From Acinetobacter sp. TR3 (GTDB lineage: Bacteria > Pseudomonadota > Gammaproteobacteria > Pseudomonadales > Moraxellaceae): a stretch of 64,000 nt of DNA. Below the pieces are notes generated by a model, which was not told the origin of the DNA, ran no database searches, and saw only the letters and a list, made by a program, of their open reading frames with translations. Every line of letters starts with the position of its first letter. Positions within the stretch are counted from its first letter, which is position 1. The position numbers and the translations under genes were made by a program. The stretch covers positions 3,100,001 through 3,164,000 of the forward strand of contig NZ_CP114264.1 of the NCBI RefSeq assembly GCF_027105055.1, read 5' to 3'. This document shows, piece after piece, positions 56,345-64,000 of this stretch.

Positions 56345-57106
56345 ATGTTAAAAAAATATAGACTAAGTCACTACTTCTTTCCATTAATACTATCTTGTTT
56401 TTCTATAGACGCCATAGCCGCTATTAATGTATACGGCCCCGGTGGTCCTGCACCAGCTATCCATGAGGCTGCGAAGCAATTTAAAAATAAAACTGGAATT
56501 GAAGTAAATGTCGTCGCAGGACCAACAGCACAATGGGCAGAAAAAGCTAAATTAGATGCCGATATATTTTATAGTGGCTCTGAGGCCATGATGTCTGATC
56601 TAGAGTTAAAATTCTCTAATCAAATTATAAAAGATTCTATAGAACCGATATATATACGTCCTGCTGCTATTTTAGTCAGAAAAGGGAACCCAAAAAATAT
56701 TCAGGGGTTTCATGATCTTGCTAAGCCTAATACAAAAGTTTTAGTTACACATGGTGCAGGACAAGTCGGTATGTGGGAGGATATTGCGGGTCGAACTGGA
56801 AATATTCAATTAACCAAGTCATTTAGAAAAAACATTGTCATGTTTGCTCCTAATACAGGAGTTGCCAAAAAAAATTGGGAAGAAAACAGTAGCTATGATG
56901 CTTGGTTAGTATTTAATATTTGGGGTATTAGCAATCCTGATATAGGTCAAATCATTCCTATAGAGCCAAATTTGGTTATTTATCGCGATACAGGTATTGC
57001 TTTAACTCAACATAGTTTGAAAAATTCTGAAGCTAAGAGTTTTATAGAATTTTTAAAATCCCAACAAGGTAATACTATTTTCAAAAAATTTGGTTGGACA
57101 AAGTAA
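56345..57106 (+). CDS. AcfC-like periplasmic substrate-binding protein
   Basis: A 253-residue exported protein: hydrophobic signal region up to DAIAA, then INVYGPGGPAPAIHEAAKQFKNKTGIEVNVVAGPTAQWAEKAKLDADIFYSGSEAMM, the opening of the AcfC/molybdate-binding-like (SBP_bac_11) fold. AcfC is an accessory colonisation factor in Vibrio cholerae; oxyanion binding is inferred. No ABC permease or ATPase is adjacent. The start is the ATG at 56345. Confidence 0.82.
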   Translation: MLKKYRLSHYFFPLILSCFSIDAIAAINVYGPGGPAPAIHEAAKQFKNKTGIEVNVVAGPTAQWAEKAKLDADIFYSGSEAMMSDLELKFSNQIIKDSIEPIYIRPAAILVRKGNPKNIQGFHDLAKPNTKVLVTHGAGQVGMWEDIAGRTGNIQLTKSFRKNIVMFAPNTGVAKKNWEENSSYDAWLVFNIWGISNPDIGQIIPIEPNLVIYRDTGIALTQHSLKNSEAKSFIEFLKSQQGNTIFKKFGWTK

Positions 57107-57195
57107 TTTATTTTTATGAATTAAGCCCAAATAGTCACATTTCTTTAAACAAGTATTAAAGAATCTTGCAGACAACAATTTTTTTAGAGATAGAA

Positions 57196-57693
57196 ATGAA
57201 AATTGAATTAACAGATAAAGAACGACTATTTCTAGCTAATCAGTATGAAATTTTAAGCCATCTAGATGCTGATAATTCAGACTATCACTTAAAGTTAGCT
57301 GAACAACTACGTGATGGTCATAAGTGGCTATATTCACAAAGTTTCGATAACTTCTCTGAAAATTTATCTGATGATGATGCTGAACTTGTTTTAAATATCT
57401 TACAAATCTATCAAATGATTGAAGATGCTTATGATGGACTATCAGATAAGAGCCTAATTTCAGAACATCAAATTAAGTTCCCTGGTTTTGATGGTAATAA
57501 TGAAACTGAATTTATGGGCTTTGTTGATGCTTTAGAAAAATCCCATTGTTTTACTGATGTAATTCAAAATGGATACAGAAACTCTCATGTAGCTAAAGTT
57601 CATGTGTATAAACGAATGATTGCTAAGTGGCAAGAGTTTGGTGAGCCTTATAGTTTAACCAAAGAACAGCTAATCGAGATTTTAGGAAGATAA
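57196..57693 (+). CDS. YfbU family protein
   Basis: A 165-residue helical cytoplasmic protein: MKIELTDKERLFLANQYEIL, LAEQLRDGHKWLYSQ, VLNILQIYQMIEDAY, FPGFDGNNETEFMGF and YKRMIAKWQEF match the UPF0304/YfbU family. I use the ATG at 57196. Role unknown. It is the last gene of module 2, its stop 15 bases before the right dif-like site. Confidence 0.9.
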   Translation: MKIELTDKERLFLANQYEILSHLDADNSDYHLKLAEQLRDGHKWLYSQSFDNFSENLSDDDAELVLNILQIYQMIEDAYDGLSDKSLISEHQIKFPGFDGNNETEFMGFVDALEKSHCFTDVIQNGYRNSHVAKVHVYKRMIAKWQEFGEPYSLTKEQLIEILGR

Positions 57694-57707
57694 TGAAGTT
57701 TTCCTAC

Positions 57708-57735
57708 AATTAACATAATACGCCTTATGCGAAGC
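57708..57735 (-). other. dif-like (pdif-type) XerC/XerD site, module 2 right
   Basis: Plus strand: AATTAACATAA (XerD arm), TACGCC, TTATGCGAAGC (XerC arm); on the minus strand GCTTCGCATAA, GGCGTA, TTATGTTAATT. It is inverse to the site at 53961-53988. It is the best match of the four to the dif pattern. An IS element starts eight bases beyond it. Confidence 0.78.
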
Positions 57736-57742
57736 TATGATG

Positions 57743-58620
57743 TTAGAACCTATCTAGAATATTTTCCATGCAAAAGTAGCCTTAAAAAGGCTAAATTAAT
57801 GAACTGAAGGCTCGTATTTAGGTGCTTTTCACAGTTTTTCCAAAGCCTTCTACATTTTTCTAACCAAGCAAATGATCTTTCCACAACCCAGCGTTGTGGT
57901 ATGACTGCAAATTTATGTAATTCACTTCGTTTAGCAACTTCAACTCGCGCTCTGATTAAATCATTAACAGCCAAAGAAAAGGGTTCGCCTGTATAACCAC
58001 CATCAACAAGTACAACCTCTACATTTTGTAAGGTGTCTCTATGTAAAGTTATGGCATCTAATGCACCTTGACGATCTGTTTATCTGCTGTCGTAATAAAT
58101 ATTCCATGAGGCAGACCTTGAGTATCAACAATAATATGTCTTTTAATCCCTGAAACTCTTTTACCAGCGTCATAGCCTTTATTACGTGCGGTATCTGTGT
58201 TTTTTACACTTTGTGAATCAATGATGATAAAGCTCGTTTGTTCTTTCCGTCCATTGTTGATACGGGCCTAGCCAACCACATTTTTTTAAAGCTTGCTCAA
58301 GTATGCTAGGTTCAGTTTCTGATGGTTTTCTATTCCAAATCGAGAAGTAATAATGCACAGTGCTTTTAGGGGGAAAGTCTCGAGGAAGCATACTCCATTG
58401 ACATCCACTTTTTAGAATATAGAGCAAGGCGCAAAACACTTCATAGACATCAACGACTCTTGGACGTGTTTGTTTTCTTCCGCTCAATAGTAACGGTTCA
58501 ATTTCTTTAAAGGCTTCTCGACTAATGTCGCTGGGATATGGTTTTCTCATGGGGGAGAATTTAACAAATTATTTTTCCAATTGCCAAAAAAGAATGAAAT
58601 TAATATTGGATAGGTTCTAA
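57743..58620. mobile_element. IS5-family insertion sequence, defective
   Basis: An 870-base element bounded by inverted ends sharing TTAGAACCTATC (57743-57754 and the complement at 58609-58620). The single transposase gene is on the minus strand and broken. No exact target duplication is evident (TTA on one side, TAA on the other), so the ends may belong to the repeat itself. Confidence 0.8.
57750..58550 (-). pseudogene. IS5-family transposase, frameshifted
   Basis: The N-terminal part (58550-58218) starts MRKPYPSDISREAFKEIEPL and carries the DUF4096-like region; the catalytic part reads on in another frame (IIIDSQSVKNTDTA, first Asp), as in IS427-group elements that use programmed frameshifting. 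A second break at about 58080 is not programmed: one base appears to be missing in GCAGAT-A-ACAGATCG, after which the frame resumes with DRQGALDAI, VLVDGGYTGEPF (second Asp) and RSFAWLEKCRRLWKNCE (Glu). The element is therefore probably inactive by itself. Confidence 0.85.
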
Positions 58621-58648
58621 TGAACTTACTACACGATTCACAGTGATA

Positions 58649-58675
58649 AAAAAAGCTCCTACTTGGAGCTTTTTA
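58649..58675. terminator. Terminator after psd
   Basis: Stem AAAAGCTCC pairing with GGAGCTTTT with a five-base loop and flanking A- and T-runs, 16 bases past the psd stop on the minus strand. Confidence 0.82.
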
Positions 58676-58690
58676 AAAATCACATCTAAA

Positions 58691-59542
58691 TTAAATCGAA
58701 TGACCTAAACGCTCACCCATTACTACAGTTGAATTGGCTTTAAACTGCGCTTCCCACACCATTTTATCTTTTTCAAATAAAACCACAGCAGTAGAACCTA
58801 AATAGAAACGACCTAACTCAGCCCCTTTATCTAACTGCATTTGGTGATGTTGTAATTCAACTTTGCCAGATGGTTTTACTTTACCTGTTGCAACAGTTTC
58901 AATGCCTGCAACAATCATTGCACCGACTAAGACCACCGCCATACGACCAAGTTCAGTATCAAACAAACACACCATACGTTCATTACGTGCAAACAAACCC
59001 GGGACATTTTCAGCCGTGGTTTGGTTGACTGAGAACAACTCACCTGGAATATATAAAGTTTCGGTCAACGTGCCAGCCAATGGCATATGTACACGATGAT
59101 AATCTTTCGGTGACAAGTAAACCGTTGCAAACTGACCATCAATAAATGGTTTTGCCAATTGCGGATCGCCAATCAATTTATCAACAGAAAAGCTTTGACC
59201 TTTGGCTTGAAAAATATCACCTGCTTCAATTTTACCCAACTGTGAAATCGCACCATCCGCAGGGCAAACAATACTATCTGCTTGTTCATCTACACCACGT
59301 ACACCTTGTTTTAATGCACGAGTGAAAAATTCATTAAATGATTTATATTGATTTGGATTCGTTTGTTCGGCAATACTCATATCAATGCCGTATTTTGCTT
59401 TGAATGCTTGAATCACAGCAGTTTTCACCAAAACGTTTTCACTTGCTGCAACTTTGCCAATAACACGACTCAGTTGATGTTGCGGTACTAAATTTTGTGC
59501 TTTGATAAAAAGTTGTTTTTTTAAATCTGCTGAAAAACTCAA
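58691..59542 (-). CDS. psd: Phosphatidylserine decarboxylase proenzyme
   Basis: Makes phosphatidylethanolamine at the inner membrane. The 283-residue chain has the autocleavage site LGST at residues 248-251 (Ser250 becomes the pyruvoyl group), plus [17 protein letters not shown] and [16 protein letters not shown]. Its ATG overlaps the stop of the upstream sulfurtransferase gene by four bases, implying co-translation. Confidence 0.96.
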   Translation of the reverse strand: MSFSADLKKQLFIKAQNLVPQHQLSRVIGKVAASENVLVKTAVIQAFKAKYGIDMSIAEQTNPNQYKSFNEFFTRALKQGVRGVDEQADSIVCPADGAISQLGKIEAGDIFQAKGQSFSVDKLIGDPQLAKPFIDGQFATVYLSPKDYHRVHMPLAGTLTETLYIPGELFSVNQTTAENVPGLFARNERMVCLFDTELGRMAVVLVGAMIVAGIETVATGKVKPSGKVELQHHQMQLDKGAELGRFYLGSTAVVLFEKDKMVWEAQFKANSTVVMGERLGHSI

Positions 59543-60387
59543 GACGGTGACTCCCCTGAAATAATAGGACTATCGAGGCGATTGCCCCATTCACTCCACG
59601 CACCATCGTAGGCTCTGACTTGCCAATTGAGCAATCTTGCCAATATATACGCCAAACCAGAACGATGATGTGACTGACAATACACCACGACAGGTTGTTG
59701 TAAATTAAAGCCTAATTGTTCTAAACGTTGTTGTGTGCGTTCAAGCGAGTGTAATTTTAGATGATTTTCACGGTTTAGGGCAGTACTCCATTCAAAATGC
59801 AATGCATTTGGGATGTGACCACCGCGTCGTGCAGCTAAACGTAGTCCAGTATATTCTTCATTGGTACGACAATCCCAGAGCTGAATATTCTGTTCTTGCA
59901 CTTGCTGAAGTAATTCGTTGTACTCAATACGATGTTGTTGCACCGTCTCTAAATCAACGTTTAGAAGATCAGCGACTGGTATGACTTTTTCAACATCTGC
60001 GGTTGTTGGCAAAGCTGCACCTAACCAAGCATGAATCCCACCATTAATCAAACTGGTGCGGTTAAAACCAAGACAATGCAAATTCCAGATTAAACGCCCT
60101 GCCCATGCGCCACCCTCATCGTCATAGACCACGACATGGTGCTGAGGGGTAATATTCAATTTCTCAATTAAAGCCTGCAAACCTGCTAGATCAGGTAATA
60201 CCCCATTGGCCTGTTCATGCTGTGCAACCAAGAATTTAGGCTGTAAATGAATGGCATGAGGAATATGCAATTGTTCATAAACCGATGCTCGGCTTAAATC
60301 AACGACACGAATCAGCTCATGTCCTATATAAGGTACAACTTCTTCAGGCTCAATCAGTAAACCCAGTTTAAAATCTACATCAGTCAT
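59539..60387 (-). CDS. Two-domain rhodanese-like sulfurtransferase
   Basis: A 282-residue protein with two rhodanese domains: the inactive N-terminal one ([40 protein letters not shown]) and the active C-terminal one with [27 protein letters not shown] and the catalytic loop [11 protein letters not shown] (Cys237). The loop CQSHHRS fits thiosulfate sulfurtransferases rather than 3-mercaptopyruvate enzymes, which usually have CGSGVT. It overlaps psd. Confidence 0.9.
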   Translation of the reverse strand: MTDVDFKLGLLIEPEEVVPYIGHELIRVVDLSRASVYEQLHIPHAIHLQPKFLVAQHEQANGVLPDLAGLQALIEKLNITPQHHVVVYDDEGGAWAGRLIWNLHCLGFNRTSLINGGIHAWLGAALPTTADVEKVIPVADLLNVDLETVQQHRIEYNELLQQVQEQNIQLWDCRTNEEYTGLRLAARRGGHIPNALHFEWSTALNRENHLKLHSLERTQQRLEQLGFNLQQPVVVYCQSHHRSGLAYILARLLNWQVRAYDGAWSEWGNRLDSPIISGESPS

Positions 60388-60765
60388 TTTTATGCTGTTT
60401 TGTCATCCGCATTGGGGATGATTTTAGCATAGCCGACTTTTTATCTTTGTCTGATTTTTTGCATTCAATTAGCAGAAAAGTAGATATACTGTCTGACGAA
60501 TATCCATAATGCTTTTGAGATTTAATATAACCTATCCCATTAAATTGGATACTCGAAAACGTCATCCACAACCTGCGAAATATCTACAAGATATTGTTTC
60601 TGCGAAATATAAAAATAGAAGAAGGAAGTGAACAGGTTTTGTGGATGACAATGGTTTTGCCTACTTTTCCCGAAAGAAAAGTAGGTCGAACCGAAGGTTG
60701 AACCTAATATTTAAAAAATGCCCAGTAAGACACCGCCATCACCACCATCCTATCAACTTGTTTGC
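60388..60765. other. Intergenic region with a palindromic repeat
   Basis: A perfect hairpin CCTACTTTTC/GAAAAGTAGG spans 60660-60685, with another short one (AACC/GGTT) just after it; this resembles dispersed palindromic repeats of gammaproteobacteria. A 40-codon basic plus-strand frame (60509-60631) ends in this gap and is not convincing as a gene. Nothing else was recognised. Confidence 0.6.
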
Positions 60766-61980
60766 TTAGACACTAACTTCGTTCTGTTCAATATCAAACA
60801 CCTGTCTTAAATATGCAAGGAAAGTTTCATTGTCAGTCATGGTTTTGCCCGAACTATCGGAAATTTTGGCCACCGACTGACCATTACACTCCACCAATTT
60901 CAACACAATATTCAATGGCGTCTGTCCCATATCATTGGTCAAATTCGTCCCAATCCCAAAACTCACTTGGAAACGATCCTTAAAATATTGATGTAATAAC
61001 CATGCTTTTTCTAAATTCAAACCATCACTAAAAGTCAGCATCTTGGTTTTGGTATCAATCTTTAATTTACGGTAGTGCGCATAGGCTTTATCGCCCCATT
61101 CGTACGGATCACCACTGTCATGGCGTAAGCCATCAAACAGTTTGGCAAAATACAAATCAAAATCACGTAAGAAGGCATCTATTCCCACCACATCAGTCAA
61201 GGCAATGCCTAAATCCCCCCGATATTCTTGTACCCAAGCTTCTAGCGCTGCCTTTTGAAAATTACGCAATCGCACATCCAAAGCCTGAAAGGCTTGTAAA
61301 AACTCATGTGCCATCGTCCCGATTGGGCTAATACCCAGCTCTTTAGCAAGTAGAACATTACTGGTTCCACGAAACACTTTTGGTGCAACCGCATGAAAGG
61401 CTTGTACCACATGTTTTTGCCATTCAAAACTATAACGACGGCGTGTACCAAAATCCGAAACTAAAAATGGTGGATCACTCTCTTTTTGTTCTTTAGCATA
61501 TTGTTCTAACTGAAGTAATTTCTGTTGTAAGCGACGTTCACCTTCCGCCAATACTTCATCGCTACGGATACGGCGGAAATACAATTCATTGACGATCGCC
61601 AATACAAAAATCTCAAACATCATCGCTTGAACCATCGGCCCTTCGATACGGATATCTAATCGACCGGCATCATCAATCGTTGCTTGGATAAAACGACGTT
61701 TAAGCTGAAATAATTCTAAATAATCAACAAAATCACTTTTAATGAAACGTAAAGAACGAAGATACTGCAATTCATCTTCAGCAAAACGCAATTCACAGAG
61801 TAAATCAAGCTGATGATTTAGATCTTCTAGAATCTCAACCAAAGGATAAACCGTATCTTCTAAGTTTCGACAGCGAAATAAATACACGCTATGCGTCTGT
61901 GGAAATTGATGCAGCACCACTTGTAGCATGGTGAATTTATATAAGTCAGTGTCGAGTAAAGATCGAATAATGGCAGACAT
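60766..61980 (-). CDS. pncB: Nicotinate phosphoribosyltransferase
   Basis: A 404-residue NAD-salvage enzyme converting nicotinate and PRPP to NaMN. Signatures: [89 protein letters not shown]. Length fits. Confidence 0.96.
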   Translation of the reverse strand: MSAIIRSLLDTDLYKFTMLQVVLHQFPQTHSVYLFRCRNLEDTVYPLVEILEDLNHQLDLLCELRFAEDELQYLRSLRFIKSDFVDYLELFQLKRRFIQATIDDAGRLDIRIEGPMVQAMMFEIFVLAIVNELYFRRIRSDEVLAEGERRLQQKLLQLEQYAKEQKESDPPFLVSDFGTRRRYSFEWQKHVVQAFHAVAPKVFRGTSNVLLAKELGISPIGTMAHEFLQAFQALDVRLRNFQKAALEAWVQEYRGDLGIALTDVVGIDAFLRDFDLYFAKLFDGLRHDSGDPYEWGDKAYAHYRKLKIDTKTKMLTFSDGLNLEKAWLLHQYFKDRFQVSFGIGTNLTNDMGQTPLNIVLKLVECNGQSVAKISDSSGKTMTDNETFLAYLRQVFDIEQNEVSV

Positions 61981-62132
61981 AGCGGATGGTTATAACCGAT
62001 TCTTTTGCATAATGGCTATTGTTATACAATCAATTGACTCATATTGAATAGTAGACTTTTGCTGCACAACTCATTTTTATAGCGTGTCTCTGCTAAACTT
62101 ACCCACTTCATTTTTCTGTTTTTTTCAATCTT

Positions 62133-62573
62133 ATGCGTGCATTAATTCAACGAGTTCTCGAAGCAAAAGTGGTGGTTGAGGGTCAAACCACGGGGGAGAT
62201 TCAACACGGCTTACTGGTCTTTTTAGGTCTAGGCAAAGAAGATACACTAGAGAAAGGGCAAAAACTGATTGATAAAATTTTAAAATATCGAATTTTTGAT
62301 GATGAACAAGGCAAAATGGGGTGGAATGTCAGTCAAGCCAAAGGTGGACTTTTATTGGTTTCGCAGTTTACCTTGATGGCACAAACACAAAAAGGCTTAC
62401 GTCCTGATTTTGGACCTGCAATGCCCCCTTCGGAAGCCAAAGTACTCTATGAACAATTGGTTGAATACGTACAACTGCAATTTGAAAATGTACAAACAGG
62501 TGTTTTTGCAGCCGATATGAAAGTTCATTTAATCAATGACGGACCAGTGACTTTTAATTTAGAAATTGAATAA
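62133..62573 (+). CDS. dtd: D-aminoacyl-tRNA deacylase
   Basis: A 146-residue editing enzyme hydrolysing D-amino acids from tRNA. ALIQRVLEAKVVV, GLLVFLGLGKEDT, VSQFTLMAQTQKGLRPDF (catalytic SQF-T region) and the cis-proline NDGPVTFNLE are all present. It is divergent from pncB and convergent with the SCP2 gene. Confidence 0.96.
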   Translation: MRALIQRVLEAKVVVEGQTTGEIQHGLLVFLGLGKEDTLEKGQKLIDKILKYRIFDDEQGKMGWNVSQAKGGLLLVSQFTLMAQTQKGLRPDFGPAMPPSEAKVLYEQLVEYVQLQFENVQTGVFAADMKVHLINDGPVTFNLEIE

Positions 62574-62583
62574 ATGAGACATA

Positions 62584-62609
62584 AAAAAACTCCCTTTTAG
62601 GGAGTTTTC
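62584..62609. terminator. Bidirectional terminator
   Basis: Stem AAAACTCCC pairing with GGGAGTTTT, between dtd and the convergent SCP2-domain gene. Confidence 0.85.
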
Positions 62610-62621
62610 TTTCAGGTTGGT

Positions 62622-63101
62622 TTATTTACCTGTTTTTTCTTTAATAAATGCACGTGCTTGACGGATTTTTTCTTTTACTGGCTTTGGCACTTTTGGTGGA
62701 ATCAATTTAGCTGCTTGGTTAAACCAAACTAACAAGCTGAAGTCACCTTCCATTTTAATGCTGCCATCTTGCATACCTGTCATGAATGCAGTTGGATCAC
62801 CCTTTACCAAAGTTTTTACACCTTGCTCACTTGAAGCAAATTGCAAAATAAAATCAGCTTTTTCAGGACCACCCGCAACCGTATCAATTTTGCCACGATT
62901 AACAATAATCTGACGTGCCAAACCTAAATCAGTACCGATTTGGATACGGAATTCACGGTCATGAACCAACTCAATAAACTTCGGGCTAGTACGTGCCAAT
63001 TGCTTCATACGTAACGCCAAACCTGCCACCAATAAATCTAATGGATCAGTGCTTACATCAACGATCGGTAACTGAATCACAGGTAAAGAAGAAAGCTTCA
63101 T
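62622..63101 (-). CDS. SCP2 sterol-binding domain protein
   Basis: A 159-residue protein with the lipid-carrier SCP2 fold (FRIQIGTDLGLARQIIVNRGKID, ADFILQFASSEQGVKTLVKGDPTAFMTGMQDGSIKMEGDFSLLVWFNQ). The UbiT/UbiJ proteins of ubiquinone synthesis share this fold; whether this is one of them cannot be told from the sequence alone. I use the ATG at 63101. The C-terminus is basic. Confidence 0.85.
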   Translation of the reverse strand: MKLSSLPVIQLPIVDVSTDPLDLLVAGLALRMKQLARTSPKFIELVHDREFRIQIGTDLGLARQIIVNRGKIDTVAGGPEKADFILQFASSEQGVKTLVKGDPTAFMTGMQDGSIKMEGDFSLLVWFNQAAKLIPPKVPKPVKEKIRQARAFIKEKTGK

Positions 63102-63200
63102 GACATTTATGCCTACAGTATTATGATGAAATTTAAGACAACCGTATCCTAGCACAATTGTAGAAAACTCTGTAAAAGCTTTGTTTCAGAAAATTAATAC

Positions 63201-63228
63201 AAAAAAGGCATCCTGAGCATGCCTTTGA
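63201..63228 (-). terminator. Terminator after the small membrane-protein gene
   Basis: Stem AAAGGCAT pairing with ATGCCTTT with a seven-base loop, T-run on the minus-strand exit. Confidence 0.8.
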
Positions 63229-63249
63229 TGTAGTTCAAATTATTATAAA

Positions 63250-63585
63250 TTATCGGCTAGAACATTGTTGTTGATCATCCTTGTAGACAGGTGTGTGTTC
63301 AATATATTGACGCTTCTCCAATTGTTTCCTAGTTTGTTGATCTTCGCGTAAAAGAATGAATGTAACCGTGACCATCGCAAGGCTTAGAGCTGTCAAATAG
63401 CTATAGGCAACTGACATTTCGAACATGGTTTGCATAGCAAAGCGCACCACTTCTAACAGCCCCCAACTCATCATACCTGCCAGCATAAAACCTAACCAAC
63501 GACGATACGGAGAAAAGAAAACAGCAATAACTGCGACAGCGATTAAGCCAAATCCAACCCACATGGTGAAATTCGCTGCTTCCAT
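63250..63585 (-). CDS. Small integral membrane protein
   Basis: A 111-residue protein with about three transmembrane helices (MWVGFGLIAVAVIAVFF, LGFMLAGMMSWGLLEVV, YLTALSLAMVTVTFILL) and a charged, glutamine-rich cytoplasmic tail ending in DDQQQCSSR. The ATG at 63585 has a GGAGG ribosome site at proper distance, which decides it over longer frames. Family not recognised. Confidence 0.78.
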   Translation of the reverse strand: MEAANFTMWVGFGLIAVAVIAVFFSPYRRWLGFMLAGMMSWGLLEVVRFAMQTMFEMSVAYSYLTALSLAMVTVTFILLREDQQTRKQLEKRQYIEHTPVYKDDQQQCSSR

Positions 63586-64000
63586 AGAAACCTCCGTCTT
63601 TAAAAGGTGGTTTGGATCATGCCCAAACCTCATATTTGTTCTGTAATCTCTAAACAGTATTTGGTGTTGCATTAACGTCTTTAAGCATTATGGAGGGTTT
63701 TTTATAGAAAAAAAGTGTCTGAAATTAACCATACGACACAAGATGTCGCAATATGCTTTTGTCATTACATTTTCTTAAATTACAAAAGTCTCAAAGTGCT
63801 ATATAGCATCAATTGCGGCGTGTCATTACAAAAAAATATAGCTCTTTTTAATCATTCAGAAACTTTTTTCAGAATTTTTTTATCGTTGTTTTTCTATACA
63901 TTTAGACATAAATATGACGAATTAATGACGCTTGTAGAATAAATAAAACCGCTTTGAAAGCGGCTTTATTTACATCTAAGAACTCGCGTGTTAAGCACGA
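63586..64000. other. Terminal intergenic region
   Basis: 415 A/T-rich bases without a convincing gene; a GTG-initiated plus-strand frame at 63715-63942 has poor codon pattern. A hairpin (CCGCTTT/AAGCGG) at about 63949-63965 may terminate a gene that lies beyond the window. Confidence 0.5.

Noticed and set aside
57743..58620. Exact target-site duplication for the IS element
   Set aside because: The bases next to the ends are TTA and TAA, not a direct repeat; they may be part of the inverted ends.
60509..60631. 40-codon basic plus-strand frame ending RRRK
   Set aside because: No ribosome site, no recognised similarity, and it lies in a gap with a palindromic repeat; too weak to call a gene.
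63201..63228. Terminator loop containing AGGA, considered as a fourth CsrA-binding RNA
   Set aside because: There is only one GGA motif and no room for an RNA between the gene end and the hairpin.
63715..63942. 75-codon GTG-started plus-strand frame near the window end
   Set aside because: Rich in Phe, Cys and Tyr as expected from A/T-rich non-coding DNA; no domain pattern.
1..64000. CRISPR arrays, rRNA and tRNA genes, prophage
   Set aside because: No regularly spaced repeats, no tRNA-like cloverleaf with CCA-end context and no phage structural genes were seen while reading; a tool-based scan was not possible.

Overview
The window is a chromosomal segment of a low-GC gammaproteobacterium, most probably Acinetobacter (Moraxellaceae). 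Pointers to this are the separate lpxC-ftsZ-ftsA-ftsQ-ddlB-murC-murG block next to a DciA-like gene, the pyrE/crc pair, gpx divergent from an OhrR regulator, an AceI-like (PACE) efflux remnant next to a LysR remnant, and DUF2147, DUF3565 and CC0125-type genes. No rRNA or tRNA gene was seen. All calls come from reading the sequence; no database search was possible.

Layout. 1-8445: end of dciA, then the division and cell-wall block on the minus strand. 8672-11142: gshB, gpx, ohrR and a DUF3565 gene. 11141-13293: a two-gene RloA/RloB (AbiL-type) phage-defence cassette between two dif-like sites. 13342-15217: pyrE, crc and a probable CsrA-binding sRNA. 15416-26058: mixed housekeeping and envelope genes (DUF2147, esterase, diguanylate cyclase, GST, dsbD, an HPF-like protein, a Tsx-like porin, GNAT). 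26247-31852: the urtABCDE urea transporter with a sigma-54-like promoter. 32124-36901: a MATE pump, a duplicated parE 3' end, a gene coupled to parE, parE and yqiA. 37163-51026: lipase-like hydrolase, dsbB, gshA, DUF924, lipoprotein, DUF445, aminotransferase, a second MATE pump, SDR/TetR, phoBR. 51149-53840: DUF2147 paralogue, a PACE/LysR deletion scar, and two copies of a second probable CsrA-binding sRNA on either side of an intact LysR gene. 53961-57735: a second cassette between dif-like sites (membrane protein, CatB-like acetyltransferase, AcfC-like binding protein, YfbU). 57743-58620: a broken IS5-family element. 58691-63585: psd, sulfurtransferase, pncB, dtd, an SCP2-domain protein and a small membrane protein.

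Two systems stand out. First, four 28-bp XerC/XerD dif-like sites lie in two inverted pairs, XerD arm inward, each enclosing accessory genes. This is the architecture of the pdif modules of Acinetobacter plasmids, here among core chromosomal genes. The first cassette separates the ohrR operon from what looks like its own terminator. Second, three intergenic regions look like RsmX/Y/Z-type RNAs: many GGA motifs, AGGA in hairpin loops (including the terminator loop), and, for two of them, a GacA-box-like palindrome exactly 44 bp upstream of the same -10 hexamer. The GGA content, hairpins and box were read directly; CsrA titration and Gac control are inferred.

Thiol redox genes recur (gshA, gshB, gpx, GST, dsbB, dsbD, an OhrR-type regulator), as do nutrient-response genes (phoBR with a Pho box, urtABCDE).
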